A stretch of DNA of 64,000 nucleotides from Psychrobacter immobilis (GCF_904846175.1 NZ_CAJGZM010000001.1:62001-126000), one strand, 5' to 3'; shown: positions 8,291-18,930, counted from the stretch's first letter. Notes: a model not told the origin generated them from the letters alone. Numbers and translations: made by a program.

Positions 8291-9853
8291 ATGACTGTTA
8301 TCAAAAAAATAATACTACAGCCACGTCAATTAAGCTTTGAAATGCTGCGCGATATTTACGAGCGACCTGTTGTATTGACGCTACCTGACAGCGCTTATGA
8401 AGCGATAGATGCCTCACACGAAGATGTACGCACCATCATTGCGCGTGATAAGAGCGCTTATGGTATCAATACCGGTTTTGGTCTATTGGCAAAAACTCGT
8501 ATCAGCGATGATCAATTAGAATTACTACAGCGTAACCTTATCGTCTCTCATTCGGTTGGTACTGGTGAAGCATTACCCGCCAACGTGGTTCGATTGATTA
8601 TGGTCATGAAAGTTGCCAGTTTGGCTCAAGGCTTCTCTGGCGTACGTCGCGAGGTCGTTGATAGCTTGCTTGGGCTAATTAATAATCAAATTACCCCAAA
8701 TATTCCTGCCAAAGGCTCAGTAGGTGCCTCTGGTGACCTCGCACCTTTATCGCATATGACACTGGCTATGATGGGCGAAGGTCATGTTTATGTTGAGGGT
8801 AAAAAAGTACTGGCCGCTGATGCGCTAGCGCAGCATGGTCTTGAGCCTATTACTCTAGCGGCAAAAGAAGGTCTTGCTCTTATTAATGGTACCCAAGTAT
8901 CAACCGCGCTAGCATTGCGTGGTTATTTCTTAGCACGTGATTTGCTTGAAACGGCAACCATCGTCGGTTCACTGTCTATCGATGCTGCGAAAGGCTCAGA
9001 TGCGCCATTTGATGCGCGTATTCACGAAGTACGTGGTCATCATGGTCAAATCGAAATCGCCAAAGCACATCGTCAACTAATCAAAGGCAGTGCCATTCGC
9101 GCCTCCCATGATGGCGAGCAAGATGATAGAGTACAAGATCCTTACTGCCTGCGTTGTCAGCCACAAGTGATGGGTGCTTGCCTTGATATTATTAATCAAG
9201 CAGGAAAGACGTTATTGATTGAATCTAATGCCGTCACGGACAACCCTCTTATCTTTAACAATGAAGACGGTCCTGTTGCTATCTCAGGCGGTAACTTTCA
9301 TGCTGAGCCAGTTGCCTTTGCTGCCGATATTTTAGCCTTGGCCATTGCTGAGATTGGTTCCATGTCTGAGCGCCGTATCGCTTTGTTAATCGATGCTACG
9401 TTATCAGGTGGCTTACCACCATTTTTAGTTGACAATGCAGGGTTAAATTCAGGCTTTATGATTGCTCATGTCACAGCAGCAGCGCTTGCCTCAGAGAATA
9501 AATCTATCGCCCATCCCGGTAGTGTCGATAGTATCCCAACTTCTGCCAACCAAGAAGACCATGTATCGATGGCAACGTATTGCGCACGACGCCTATACGA
9601 GATGGCACAAAATACCGCCACCATTATTGGTATTGAGCTCTTGGCTGCCGGTCAAGGTATCGACTTCCATCGCGGATTAGAGACCTCAGAGCCGTTGACT
9701 GTTGCGCATCAGAAATTGCGTGAACAAGTAACTTTTTATGATAAAGACCGTTACCTAGCCCCTGATATTGAAGCAGCAAAGCAGTTAGTATTAGCTGGCA
9801 CGCTTGCTGAGCATTGGCAGTCATTGCGTAGTAATTGGTATGATTCTAAATAA
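8291..9853 (+). CDS. hutH: Histidine ammonia-lyase
   Basis: First step of histidine degradation: removes ammonia from L-histidine to give urocanate. The Ala-Ser-Gly triad that cyclises to the MIO prosthetic group is in [14 protein letters not shown] at about residues 146-148. Other family marks are the N-terminal YGINTGFG, the [19 protein letters not shown] loop and QEDHVSMA near the C-terminus. 520 residues is normal. AGGATT precedes the ATG by a few bases. Third gene of the operon. Confidence 0.97.
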   Translation: MTVIKKIILQPRQLSFEMLRDIYERPVVLTLPDSAYEAIDASHEDVRTIIARDKSAYGINTGFGLLAKTRISDDQLELLQRNLIVSHSVGTGEALPANVVRLIMVMKVASLAQGFSGVRREVVDSLLGLINNQITPNIPAKGSVGASGDLAPLSHMTLAMMGEGHVYVEGKKVLAADALAQHGLEPITLAAKEGLALINGTQVSTALALRGYFLARDLLETATIVGSLSIDAAKGSDAPFDARIHEVRGHHGQIEIAKAHRQLIKGSAIRASHDGEQDDRVQDPYCLRCQPQVMGACLDIINQAGKTLLIESNAVTDNPLIFNNEDGPVAISGGNFHAEPVAFAADILALAIAEIGSMSERRIALLIDATLSGGLPPFLVDNAGLNSGFMIAHVTAAALASENKSIAHPGSVDSIPTSANQEDHVSMATYCARRLYEMAQNTATIIGIELLAAGQGIDFHRGLETSEPLTVAHQKLREQVTFYDKDRYLAPDIEAAKQLVLAGTLAEHWQSLRSNWYDSK

Positions 9854-9909
9854 CAGCCTTTACAATAAAATCTAATAATATAAAGGCGAATGAAACAAGG
9901 AAGCTGACG

Positions 9910-10986
9910 ATGGCATCATCAACCAACACAGCAACGAGTACGATAACCGATACAGCAACCGTTAGCCAAACAGGTGCTGATATGAGTCGATGGACAGGAC
10001 GTGCAGAGCCGTTTGAGACAGCACGCGCCTGCTACTGGTATCAGTTGGCTCAGCCTTATATGCAGCAGCGTATTGGGCTGGTCGGTTTCGCTTGTGACCA
10101 AGGTGTCAGGCGCAATCAAGGACGCGTGGGTGCAAGAGCTGCTCCGCCATTGATTCGTCAGGCGTTTGCTACGCTGCCCGTCATCGCGGAGCTACAGCAG
10201 CGCTTTGATAATCAACTGCCAACCTTACTAGGTGACGCTGGCGATATTCATTGCCACGATCATGATGATTTTGCTGCCAACATGCTAGAACAAGCACAGA
10301 TAACATACGCCAATACAGTGAGTCAGATTATCAAACAAGGCGGTTTGCCCATCGGTCTTGGCGGTGGTCATGCCATCGCTTATGGTAGCTTTTTAGGATT
10401 GTGGCAAGCTCTACCGCAAACAGACCTCACAACCCATAAAGACGCGACGCCGCGTATCGGCATTATCAACTTTGATGCACATCTTGATATTCGTCAGTCT
10501 GATGTCGCAACGTCTGGCACACCATTCCGACAAATTGCCGAGCATCTTGATGAACATGGTCAGCCCTTTCACTATTGCTGTATCGGCGTCAGTCGTTTTT
10601 CCAACACTGCCGCTCTCTTTGATCGTGCTGAACAGTTAGATGTGCATATCATCAGTGATGAAGACTGTACCAATAAGAAATGGAAAAAAATTGCAGCTCA
10701 AATAACAGGTTTTATCGAAAGCGTTGATATTATTTATTTAACGATTGATATGGATTGCTTGCCATCAAGTATCGTACCCGGTGTCAGCGCGCCAGCGGCC
10801 TATGGTATTGAGCTCAGTTTCGTTGAGCGCGCGGTCAAACTTATTATGGCGTCAAACAAAGTAAAAATAGCCGATATCGCTGAGATTAATCCTACCTTTG
10901 ATATTGATCAACGCAGCTGTAAAGTCGCCGCTCGTCTCTTGGCGACTATTATAGAGCAGCATTTACTTATCACCGAAACGCACTAG
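9910..10986 (+). CDS. hutG: Formimidoylglutamase
   Basis: Ureohydrolase (arginase/agmatinase fold) that hydrolyses N-formimino-L-glutamate to glutamate and formamide, the last step of the four-enzyme route. The binuclear Mn ligands are visible: GGGHAIAYG near residue 150, NFDAHLDIR near 188, and TIDMDCLPSSIVPG near 280. A Thr/Ser-rich N-terminal stretch of about 25 residues precedes MSRWTGRAEPF and may be dispensable. AAGGAAG sits 7 bases before the chosen ATG and supports the longer start. No hutF or formylglutamate deformylase is nearby, consistent with the direct route. Confidence 0.95.
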   Translation: MASSTNTATSTITDTATVSQTGADMSRWTGRAEPFETARACYWYQLAQPYMQQRIGLVGFACDQGVRRNQGRVGARAAPPLIRQAFATLPVIAELQQRFDNQLPTLLGDAGDIHCHDHDDFAANMLEQAQITYANTVSQIIKQGGLPIGLGGGHAIAYGSFLGLWQALPQTDLTTHKDATPRIGIINFDAHLDIRQSDVATSGTPFRQIAEHLDEHGQPFHYCCIGVSRFSNTAALFDRAEQLDVHIISDEDCTNKKWKKIAAQITGFIESVDIIYLTIDMDCLPSSIVPGVSAPAAYGIELSFVERAVKLIMASNKVKIADIAEINPTFDIDQRSCKVAARLLATIIEQHLLITETH

Positions 10987-11010
10987 CTTCAAAATAAGCA
11001 GGAGCACATT

Positions 11011-12357
11011 ATGAATAACTCTAGCGAACAGATATTTGATGACTCTATCAATACTACAGACGTTATGGATAGCATGACATCGTTTGACCAAATCATTATT
11101 AATGCCAATCTCGCTACCTTTTCAGCGCAATACGGGTTTGATATTTATAGCGCCAATCAAAAAAATGGTCAAAATAAAAGCACACCTTATGGTCAGTTAG
11201 AAAACGCCGCTATCGGTTTCAAAGACGGTAAAATTGCATGGGTTGGCACGCATACACAAATAACGCCGCATCTGACCCATTATAAAAAAAATCAAATCAA
11301 AGACGTTGATGGCAACTGGATAACGCCTGGGCTCATCGACTGCCACACCCATATCGTTTATGCTGGCAACCGTAGCAATGAGTTCGAAGCACGACTACAT
11401 GGCGCCAGTTACCAAGATATCGCTGCACAGGGTGGTGGCATTATCTCAACGGTTAGCTCTACCCGCGCAGCTAATGAAGAAGAACTACTTTCCCAAAGTG
11501 AAAAACGTCTGCTCGCGCTCATTAAAGAAGGCGTTACCAGTGTCGAAATAAAATCTGGTTATGGACTAGACTTGGAAACTGAACGTAAAATGCTAACAGT
11601 CGCGCGTAAGCTTGGTAAAAAGCATAACATCCATGTTAGTACCACTTATTTAGCCGCCCATGCCCTACCACCTGAATACAAGTCTCACATGCAGGACCGC
11701 TCGGATGATTATATAGAGCAAGTTTGCCAGTGGTTACCAATTTTGTATGCTGAAGGTTTGGTCGATGCGGTCGATGGCTTTTGTGAGAATATCGCCTTTA
11801 CTGCTGAGCAGATTAAGCGCGTCTTTGAAGTGGCTCGCTCGTTAGACTTGCCAGTTAAGTTGCATTCTGAGCAGCTGTCAAATATAGGCGCTAGTGCTTT
11901 GGTAGCAGAATATAAAGGATTATCAAGCGACCATCTTGAGCATTTAGTAGAAGACGACATTAAAAAAATGGCAGCGAGCAATACGGTTGCCGTGCTATTA
12001 CCGGGCGCGTTTTATACATTACGTGATACCAAACTACCACCGATTGAAGAGTTACGTAAACATCAAGTTTCCATTGCTATTTCAACCGATTGCAATCCTG
12101 GTACTTCACCGCTCACGTCGCTATTATTAGCAATGAATATGGGCTGTACACTATTTTATTTAACCCCTGAAGAAGTATTGGCTGGGGCAACCGTTCATGC
12201 GGCACAAGCATTAGGTCTAGCCAAAAAAGGCAAAATAGAAGTGGGTTACGATGCTGATTTAGCATTATGGGATATCAGCCGCCCTGCTGATCTTGCTTAT
12301 CAAATGGGATTAAATCCTATCGCAGGTATTATGGTTCAAGGGCAATGGAATACCTAA
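11011..12357 (+). CDS. hutI: Imidazolonepropionase
   Basis: Amidohydrolase-superfamily metalloenzyme that opens the imidazolone ring of 4-imidazolone-5-propionate to N-formimino-L-glutamate. Metal-site HxH is in [11 protein letters not shown] near residue 112; EIKSGYGLD near 180, and the [10 protein letters not shown] aspartate near 358. The protein is 448 residues against about 405 for many homologues; the extra length is a polar N-terminal extension before [14 protein letters not shown] at 11000-11005 fits the ATG at 11011, so the extension is probably real. Last gene of the hut operon, 24 bases after hutG. Confidence 0.96.
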   Translation: MNNSSEQIFDDSINTTDVMDSMTSFDQIIINANLATFSAQYGFDIYSANQKNGQNKSTPYGQLENAAIGFKDGKIAWVGTHTQITPHLTHYKKNQIKDVDGNWITPGLIDCHTHIVYAGNRSNEFEARLHGASYQDIAAQGGGIISTVSSTRAANEEELLSQSEKRLLALIKEGVTSVEIKSGYGLDLETERKMLTVARKLGKKHNIHVSTTYLAAHALPPEYKSHMQDRSDDYIEQVCQWLPILYAEGLVDAVDGFCENIAFTAEQIKRVFEVARSLDLPVKLHSEQLSNIGASALVAEYKGLSSDHLEHLVEDDIKKMAASNTVAVLLPGAFYTLRDTKLPPIEELRKHQVSIAISTDCNPGTSPLTSLLLAMNMGCTLFYLTPEEVLAGATVHAAQALGLAKKGKIEVGYDADLALWDISRPADLAYQMGLNPIAGIMVQGQWNT

Positions 12358-12461
12358 GCAAAGTAATAACTGAACGCATAACCTCTTCTTAAAAGTGTCG
12401 TTTAAAAACACAATTTGGTTTTTTCGTTAACGATTAGGAAGGTTATTAAGTGCTAGTGGTT

Positions 12462-14687
12462 TTAAGTGCTACTAATAGTATCATCAAAGGACTCAGCCAA
12501 TATCACATCGCCATCTTCTCGCGTAATCATCACCGTCGCTGAGCGTGGGGTACTGCCGCCGGCGACGGCGCCCCAGCTATTGCCTGGATGCTGAATGTTG
12601 ATAAACAACGTTTTGAAATCTGGCGTCATCGTAATACCAGTCACCTCACAGCCCTCAGGACCGACGAAAAAGCGTTTGATATTGTCATTACTGGCAGGCA
12701 TGCCGACTCGGGTTTGTTGCCCTGCCGAAGTGATTTTAAGGGTGCCATCGCTGACTTTGCCCGGTAGTGCTGCTAATAGCATACAACTACTGGTATCCGT
12801 ATAAGCACCATCATCTGTCTGAATCCACAACACCCCACGTGGATCAAAATACAGTCCGTCTGGCGATGATAAATCGTTGTTGTCATTTAGCTGCGATAAG
12901 TTCTCTGCTGACAAATCACTTGGCGAGGCAAACAAATAAATATCCCATTCAAAACTTGTTGCCGCATGATCGCCGCCTGTTTCTGCCCAGCGAATGATAT
13001 GACCATTATCATTACCAGCCGCCTTGCCGCCGACTTGATAGCTGCGTGGGTTGGACGCTGAAAGCGGCTGATCATCACGTACGCCGCGATACTTATTATT
13101 GGTCAAGGTCACATATACCTCACCAGTTATGGGGCTGACCGACACCCATTCGGGTCGATCCATCTTGGTTGCACCGACTACATCGGCAGCGGCACGGGCG
13201 AAAACCAACACCTCATCTTGTCCATGAAACGGCAATATACTATTAGAGGTATCCAGTCCATTTTGACCATGGATCAGTGCTTTCCATTCACCGCGACCAT
13301 TTTCATGGAATATCGCGACATATAGTGTGCCCTCATTCATATATTTATCACCCGCTTTTAAGCCACCACCGATATCCGCATTTGACCACGTGGCTTTGGA
13401 AACGAACTTATAAATATATTCGCCGCGGGCATCATCGCCCATATAAAAGACCACAGGTTTGCCTTGCTCAACAGGTGCATAGGCACAATTTTCATGGGCG
13501 AAACGCCCTAGTGCGGTACGTTTTTGAGGCACAGAGTGTTGGTTAAAAGGGTCGATTTCGGTGATATAACCAAAGGTATTAAAGGCATGACGGTAGTCAT
13601 CGGCAGCACTGGCACCGACGGCTGTTATATCCCAACGTGAAAACTCGTCGGGGATGGCAGCATCTTTGGCGTCAGGTGTATGCCACAGATATTCAAAGCC
13701 AGGGAAATTCTCCGTTGCCCCGTAGCGCTCGCGACCGTAGTTATGTGCAGCACTCAATTGAGGGGCATCTTGCCCACGGGCAAATACGCCTAAAAAATTC
13801 TCTTCGGTAGTCAGATAGGTGCCCCAAGGTGATAATCCAGCACCGCAGTTATTATTAATACCGCGAGTCTGAAATCCTGTCGGATCAAACTTGGTCTTAA
13901 CCAAATCAGAGCCAGCAACAGGGCCTGCTAATTGGGCAGTCGTACTGCTGGTGATACGGCGATTGTATTTCGAATTGGGCACCATCTCATAACCCATACC
14001 GTCAGCGCGTCGGCTCATCTCAACCACAGCAACTCCATGACAGTTGACCTCGCGGCGCACGTCGCTCGCGAGGCGACGGTTTTGGAAAATTGGCGCGGCA
14101 CTATTATCTTGGATGACATGGTAACCAAATGGGCTAAGCTCACTACTGTTTACATATTCGTGGTTCATCACCAACAGACCGTTTTCTGAGGCTTTGGCGT
14201 CGTACGTATTGCCCTTTTTGCCAAAGAACCACATACCATCATGGTTGTCACCCATACGCCATTCAAACGACTCAGCGGATTGCTCACGATTGTCCTTCCA
14301 ATCCTCGATGCCAGATATCAGCGGCGTGCCTAGTGGTAATATCATCTCGGCTTTATAGCCTGCTGCTACCCTCATCGTCTCAGCCGTTGAATGCGGCACT
14401 GCTGTAAACTTTAAGGTTTCGGGGCGTTTTAAATCGCCTTGCGCAGGAATAGCGGCGCTGTTATCGTTACTAGGATTAACAGGCAAGCTGCTATCATCAT
14501 CGTCACTACAACCGACTAAAGGTAGCGCACCAAAAAACGCTGCCGCCGTCAATCCTGTGCCGCCTTTTAGGATACTGCGGCGGTTCATACGGCGATTGAT
14601 AATGGTTTGAAAGTTGATATTATTAGTTGGGTTAGAGTCTTCAACAAATTCGTGCGTTAGCGTTTGCTTGTTATTCAATGAGGTCAT
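12462..14687 (-). CDS. phoX: PhoX-like (DUF839) phosphatase, Tat lipoprotein
   Basis: 741 residues. A twin-arginine signal (MNRRSILKGG, Arg-Arg at 36-37) is followed by a hydrophobic stretch and a lipobox-like LVGC (Cys 60), so a folded, Tat-exported, membrane-attached protein is expected. The body matches PhoX/DUF839 phosphatases, Ca/Fe-dependent enzymes that release phosphate from organic phosphoesters outside the inner membrane; visible segments include GVLWIQTDDGAYTDTSSCML and a HENCAYAPVEQGKPVVFYMG region. AAAGGTGA lies just before the ATG. A Pho box about 106 bases upstream supports induction by phosphate starvation. Confidence 0.88.
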   Translation of the reverse strand: MTSLNNKQTLTHEFVEDSNPTNNINFQTIINRRMNRRSILKGGTGLTAAAFFGALPLVGCSDDDDSSLPVNPSNDNSAAIPAQGDLKRPETLKFTAVPHSTAETMRVAAGYKAEMILPLGTPLISGIEDWKDNREQSAESFEWRMGDNHDGMWFFGKKGNTYDAKASENGLLVMNHEYVNSSELSPFGYHVIQDNSAAPIFQNRRLASDVRREVNCHGVAVVEMSRRADGMGYEMVPNSKYNRRITSSTTAQLAGPVAGSDLVKTKFDPTGFQTRGINNNCGAGLSPWGTYLTTEENFLGVFARGQDAPQLSAAHNYGRERYGATENFPGFEYLWHTPDAKDAAIPDEFSRWDITAVGASAADDYRHAFNTFGYITEIDPFNQHSVPQKRTALGRFAHENCAYAPVEQGKPVVFYMGDDARGEYIYKFVSKATWSNADIGGGLKAGDKYMNEGTLYVAIFHENGRGEWKALIHGQNGLDTSNSILPFHGQDEVLVFARAAADVVGATKMDRPEWVSVSPITGEVYVTLTNNKYRGVRDDQPLSASNPRSYQVGGKAAGNDNGHIIRWAETGGDHAATSFEWDIYLFASPSDLSAENLSQLNDNNDLSSPDGLYFDPRGVLWIQTDDGAYTDTSSCMLLAALPGKVSDGTLKITSAGQQTRVGMPASNDNIKRFFVGPEGCEVTGITMTPDFKTLFINIQHPGNSWGAVAGGSTPRSATVMITREDGDVILAESFDDTISST

Positions 14688-14776
14688 GTTCAGTCACCTT
14701 TTAGGCTGGATTTGCATAAAAAATATCGCGGCTTTATCGTTACAACCACTAAAATACGATTTACGATTTACGCTTG

Positions 14777-14810
14777 AGTCTACTGAAACTCCATGACAAC
14801 TTGATGACAA
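14777..14810 (-). promoter_or_regulatory. Pho box and -10 of phoX
   Basis: Read on the minus strand, TTGTCATCAAGTTGTCAT (14810-14793) has two 7-base PhoB half-sites separated by 4 bases, close to the CTGTCAT-N4-CTGTCAT consensus. TAGACT (14782-14777) follows after 10 bases as the -10, the geometry of PhoB-activated promoters. Confidence 0.85.
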
Positions 14811-14888
14811 ATTTTTAGATAATGATCGATGAAAGATTATCCTATTTCTAATATGAACTTGAAGCTACACACTGTTTGCGTTTACTCC

Positions 14889-15755
14889 TTAAGAGCAACC
14901 TTCGACCAGATAGATAGCATCTGGTATACCGATATCAATACTTTCGACCTCTCCCTTTAACAATCTTTGCTTGTCTGCCGTCCACTCTGTTGATTTAATC
15001 CTATAACCATTCAACTTTTGACCGCCCTTGATATGATATTTAATTTGTATGGGCAACTTACCTTCTTTATTATTCATTTTAATATTTTCGGTTTTTAACG
15101 ACTCTCCGAGTTGGGGTTCTTTTATCATCTCAAAGTTAACGTTAGCAATCAAGCTATAGTAGTCACCATCAAGCGCATATTTATCGACCTCATAAGTTAG
15201 CGCGTTATTATGCGCTTTCATCACCTCTGTCACTGCATCGCCAACATGGATGTCTGTATAAAAGGGTATGTTTGGAGCTTGAATAGTAATAAGAGCAACT
15301 TTGTTGTTTATGATTTGATATAGCACAGAGGCACGTTTACCGTACTCTTTATCCATATAGCTCAGTGCTGGATTACTGACGTAATAGCACTGCTCGTTGT
15401 CCGTTTCTTCCTTGATTAATCCTAAATTATTTAGTAATTCAGGGGTAATGCTTTGTCCAAAACTTAGCTTTTGGTAGCCTGCTGGCGTTACGGTTTTCTC
15501 ATTAAATAGATTTGATACTTCGATAGCTGGCGCTTTATCTGCAGTAGAGGATTTTATAGGTGCAGGATTTATAGGGGTTTTATTATCTTCAGGCTTGCTT
15601 TTATGTACATCATCCGCTTGCGCCGTGACGTTACTATCTGAAAGTGAAGACTGCGAGTCACAGCCTGTTATTAGTTGCGCCGTAGCGAGCAAGACAGTGG
15701 TAAGTAGTACCGTTTTAATAGTTGCTAAAGATAAATCTTGGGTAAAATTTAACAT
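14889..15755 (-). CDS. Uncharacterised lipoprotein
   Basis: 288 residues with a lipoprotein signal peptide ending in LITGC (Cys 32), then a polar low-complexity linker (about 33-85), then a folded region. The folded part has two segments of the type FGQSITPELLNNLGL and VGDAVTEVMKAHNN, a pattern seen in small repeated beta-domain proteins, but I do not recognise the family. One cysteine pair (EQCYY and the terminal EGCS) could form a disulfide. AGGAG precedes the ATG. It is the last of four minus-strand genes starting with the K+ channel, 54 bases after the DUF3124 lipoprotein. Confidence 0.8.
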   Translation of the reverse strand: MLNFTQDLSLATIKTVLLTTVLLATAQLITGCDSQSSLSDSNVTAQADDVHKSKPEDNKTPINPAPIKSSTADKAPAIEVSNLFNEKTVTPAGYQKLSFGQSITPELLNNLGLIKEETDNEQCYYVSNPALSYMDKEYGKRASVLYQIINNKVALITIQAPNIPFYTDIHVGDAVTEVMKAHNNALTYEVDKYALDGDYYSLIANVNFEMIKEPQLGESLKTENIKMNNKEGKLPIQIKYHIKGGQKLNGYRIKSTEWTADKQRLLKGEVESIDIGIPDAIYLVEGCS

Positions 15756-15809
15756 GGCAACACTCCTAAATTTGGCTTATCGATATCAATGAAGCGTAGA
15801 AAACCATCA

Positions 15810-16352
15810 CTACAAAACCGGCGTACCCTGCGTACTAAAAGCAAAGCCTTTATTGCTAAAATTACCAATCATCACCGCCTCAATGACGGGCTTAACGGTT
15901 TCATCTATGCCTTCAACTTCAATGATAAACTTTGCCCCAGAACCCCCTTTATCTTCTTCTTTTTCGACGATATAATTTAACGTCGCCATGGCGGGCAGCT
16001 CAATAGTCTCTGTTAAATATGACTTTACAAGATCGCCATCGGTACTGTAATAATCTATCTTATTAATATAGAGCGATTTTTTTAAAGTGGTATTGCGCAC
16101 GCTTAAGGTCGCTGACAGTAAAACCTTACGATTATCTCTATCGGTATAGATATCTGAATAAATCGGTACATAAAAGGTTTGTTTATAACCAAACTGGCTG
16201 TGATCGACTTTTTTAGATCGCTTCTCAAGTTCTTGAATCGGGTCTTGGTGCTTCTCTGAAAACATGACATTTGGGTTTTGTTTCGACTCATCACAGCCGC
16301 TGAACAGCATGAGACTGGCAAGACATAGCACGGATATGCAGCACTTATTCAT
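15810..16352 (-). CDS. DUF3124 family lipoprotein
   Basis: 180 residues; lipoprotein signal with LFSGC (Cys 20), so anchored outside the cytoplasm. The mature part contains QTFYVPIYSDIYTDRDNRKV, ATLSVRNT and LPAMATLNYIVEKEEDKGGS, features of DUF3124 proteins, which have no known function. The ATG follows AGGGATAACG. Only 17 bases separate it from the KtrA-type gene upstream, so it is almost certainly cotranscribed with the K+ uptake genes; a role in the envelope linked to ion or osmotic status is an inference from position only. Confidence 0.75.
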   Translation of the reverse strand: MNKCCISVLCLASLMLFSGCDESKQNPNVMFSEKHQDPIQELEKRSKKVDHSQFGYKQTFYVPIYSDIYTDRDNRKVLLSATLSVRNTTLKKSLYINKIDYYSTDGDLVKSYLTETIELPAMATLNYIVEKEEDKGGSGAKFIIEVEGIDETVKPVIEAVMIGNFSNKGFAFSTQGTPVL

Positions 16353-16369
16353 AACGTTATCCCTAGCGA

Positions 16370-17071
16370 TTAGTGTACTTTAACCCCTACACTACGTAAA
16401 AAATTATTGATATGTTTGTTAGCGCCATAAACCACCAATACATCATTTTCTTGCAGTACTTGCTCTGGTGTGGCCAATCCCTGAATGCTAGGTTTGCTCT
16501 GCTGACGGCCAAAGCTGTCTTGGTAATGCTCATAGTGCATGGTGCTCAACAGCTTAATATTAAACCTATTTTCTAGCTGTAATGTCGCTATTTGTTTGCC
16601 AATTAAAGGAGTAGGAATAGCAATCTCGACAATACTAAAGTTGTCAGTCAATTCAAAAGAGTCAACGAAATAACGCAATGACAGCCGTTTTGCCCAGCGC
16701 ATGGCCGATTCTTTTTCAGGATGAAAAATATCGTCGACCCCAATCGCTTGTAGTACTTTTTCATGTAAGGGGTTGATACTACGGCTGATTAGGCGCTTGG
16801 CTTTTAGGGTTTTAAACAGCGCCGTTGCCATAATATTGGCTCCTTCGTTTTCCCCAATTGCTACTACCACTATATCGGTATCCATAATAGGCAAGCCATT
16901 GACGGTATATTCGTCGGTGGCATCCATGCAGATAGTATGAGTGATGGCTTCTTTATACGCTTCAACTTTTTGCATGCTGCTATCAATGGCGATGACTTCA
17001 TGACCTTGGCTCGTCAGCGCCATGCCTAACGAAGACCCAAAACTACCCAAACCTGCAATGATATATTTCAT
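16370..17071 (-). CDS. KtrA-type K+ uptake regulatory subunit (RCK/TrkA-N, TrkA-C)
   Basis: 233 residues starting MKYIIAGLGSFGSSLGMAL, the Rossmann GxGxxG of an RCK domain, with EVIAIDSSMQKVE as the second strand (acidic residue binding the nucleotide ribose). A TrkA-C domain follows (IVEIAIPTPLIGKQIATLQL). Such subunits form a cytoplasmic ring that gates KtrB/TrkH channels in response to ATP/ADP or NAD(H). A GTG five codons upstream (17086) is open, but AAGGA just before the ATG at 17071 decides the start. It follows its channel gene by 98 bases on the same strand. Confidence 0.88.
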   Translation of the reverse strand: MKYIIAGLGSFGSSLGMALTSQGHEVIAIDSSMQKVEAYKEAITHTICMDATDEYTVNGLPIMDTDIVVVAIGENEGANIMATALFKTLKAKRLISRSINPLHEKVLQAIGVDDIFHPEKESAMRWAKRLSLRYFVDSFELTDNFSIVEIAIPTPLIGKQIATLQLENRFNIKLLSTMHYEHYQDSFGRQQSKPSIQGLATPEQVLQENDVLVVYGANKHINNFLRSVGVKVH

Positions 17072-17169
17072 AATATTCCTTGTCACTCATGCCATTCAAA
17101 AAGTAGCAATTGCGACGTATTTAGTTAATACCTAATGAGTTATAAGTTATTTTTTTAATTAACCTTAAG

Positions 17170-18930
17170 TTAATTAATAGTAATCTCTTCAGTCGGATAA
17201 CGATAGTTACGCTGGTATCTGTTTTTAAGTAAGGCGACAAATATCGTCAACATCCCCACCCGCCCAACAAACATAATCACTGAGACAACCAGCTTATTAA
17301 AGGTCGATAGCTCAGCGGTTAAATTTAAACTCAAACCAACCGTACTATAGGCAGAAAAGCATTCAAAAATCACTTTAATCAAATCAAGCTCGGGCTGATC
17401 GTAGCTGATAAGAGTGACACCCATGCCAATGACAAATAACGACAGCCACATAATGGAAAACGCCCGACGAATAGAGATATCAGCAATCTCGCGCTGAAAC
17501 ACTTCAACCTTGGTCTGACCACGGGCTAAGCTCAAGGTATTTAACACCGCAATGGCAAAGGTGCTGGTTTTTATACCACCGCCGGTAGAGTTTGGTGAGG
17601 CACCAATCCACATCAAAAAAATCGTCAGCATAATGGTTGGAAATGCGAGCGCATCCATATCGGCAATATTAAAACCCGCGGTACGCGGTGTAGCTGCCGT
17701 AAACAGCCCTGTGATTAGCTTCGCGGAAAAACTCTGATGCTCAGCAAGTATGCCGTTGTATTCAAACAGCATTACCCCAATCACACCAATTAACAATAAA
17801 GCGCCAGAGGTAATTAACGTAATACGGCTATTGATACTCAGCAGCCACGGCTGATAGCCGTAACGTGGATCATTCTGAAAAATCGCCCTTTGGGCACGGT
17901 GGCGCAGATAGCGCAATAGATTGACGACAATAATAAAACCCATACCGCCAAATAAGAAAGTGGTGCTAATAATGAGCTGTAAAGGATAATTAAAGCGCAG
18001 TGACTCATCGTATAAGCCAGCACTAAAGGTAGAAAACCCTGCATTACAAAAAGCGGAGATGGCATGGAATATCGCAAAAAACAGCCTTTGTGTAAAGCTC
18101 ATCCCCGGTAAATCATAGATACTTATATAAATTAAAATAGCAGCAAGCGCCTCAACCCCAAAAGTCACATATAAAATGGACTTAAGGGTAGTAACCATAT
18201 CGCCCATCCGTCGTGAGATGTTCATTTCACTGATACTGAGCTGCGTCTCATAACTGACGCCGCCCTTAAAAAAGTAACTAAAGTAGGTCACAAAGGTCAG
18301 AATGCCCAAACCACCAATTTGAATCAGCCCGATGATAATCAGCTGCCCAAACGTAGTAAAACGGGTCGCCGTATCCACCACAATCAGCCCTGTCACACAA
18401 ACCGCACTGGTGGCCGTAAATAGCGCATCGACAAAGGATATCGGCTCAGTGGTGGCATTGGGCATCATCAGCAGCAAGGCTCCGACCAATACTACAGATA
18501 AAAAACTTAAGATAAAAAACTGACCCGGATTCAAAAAAGTCCGATTAAGACTGAAATTATTGTCCGATATCTCACGGATAAAGGTGACAAAAACGGCAAT
18601 CTTAATCGCAATAAAACCGTCTACCGGCATCGATAATCCGGAGCGCGCCAGCTCAAAGAAATGCACCGCCAATAATATAAAAATAGCGATACTGGCTAGC
18701 AAATCGAAAACGGCGACTTTGTTAACAGACAATCGCGACTTTGAGCGAATATAGCGCCCTACCGTGGCCACAAAACCCAATAGAATAATCGCCAAATAAA
18801 AAATATGAAAAATATGCTGTAGCCACGTCGTGAGCGTAAAACCACTATCGACTAAGGCAATCCCAACGCCAATGGCGCCGATAACAATCGTGAACTTATT
18901 CAACAGCCGATACGGTAGGGCTGGATGCAT
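17170..18930 (-). CDS. TrkH/KtrB-family K+ transporter subunit
   Basis: 586 residues, multi-pass inner-membrane channel for K+ (often Na+-coupled). The four filter loops can be seen: SAVCVTGLIVVDT, SAFCNAGFSTF, ATPRTAGFNIADM and SAYSTVGLSLN, each with the central glycine. The protein is longer than a typical KtrB (about 450) because of an N-terminal block of extra hydrophobic helices (residues about 10-130) before LSVVLVGALLLMMP. This extended type occurs in several Gram-negatives. Followed by its RCK partner. KtrB and TrkH names are both defensible. Confidence 0.9.
   Translation of the reverse strand: MHPALPYRLLNKFTIVIGAIGVGIALVDSGFTLTTWLQHIFHIFYLAIILLGFVATVGRYIRSKSRLSVNKVAVFDLLASIAIFILLAVHFFELARSGLSMPVDGFIAIKIAVFVTFIREISDNNFSLNRTFLNPGQFFILSFLSVVLVGALLLMMPNATTEPISFVDALFTATSAVCVTGLIVVDTATRFTTFGQLIIIGLIQIGGLGILTFVTYFSYFFKGGVSYETQLSISEMNISRRMGDMVTTLKSILYVTFGVEALAAILIYISIYDLPGMSFTQRLFFAIFHAISAFCNAGFSTFSAGLYDESLRFNYPLQLIISTTFLFGGMGFIIVVNLLRYLRHRAQRAIFQNDPRYGYQPWLLSINSRITLITSGALLLIGVIGVMLFEYNGILAEHQSFSAKLITGLFTAATPRTAGFNIADMDALAFPTIMLTIFLMWIGASPNSTGGGIKTSTFAIAVLNTLSLARGQTKVEVFQREIADISIRRAFSIMWLSLFVIGMGVTLISYDQPELDLIKVIFECFSAYSTVGLSLNLTAELSTFNKLVVSVIMFVGRVGMLTIFVALLKNRYQRNYRYPTEEITIN

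Noticed and set aside
12360..12460. Terminator between hutI and phoX
   Set aside because: Only A/T-tract pairing (AAAAAC/GTTTTT) and a 7-bp long-range stem were found; not convincing.
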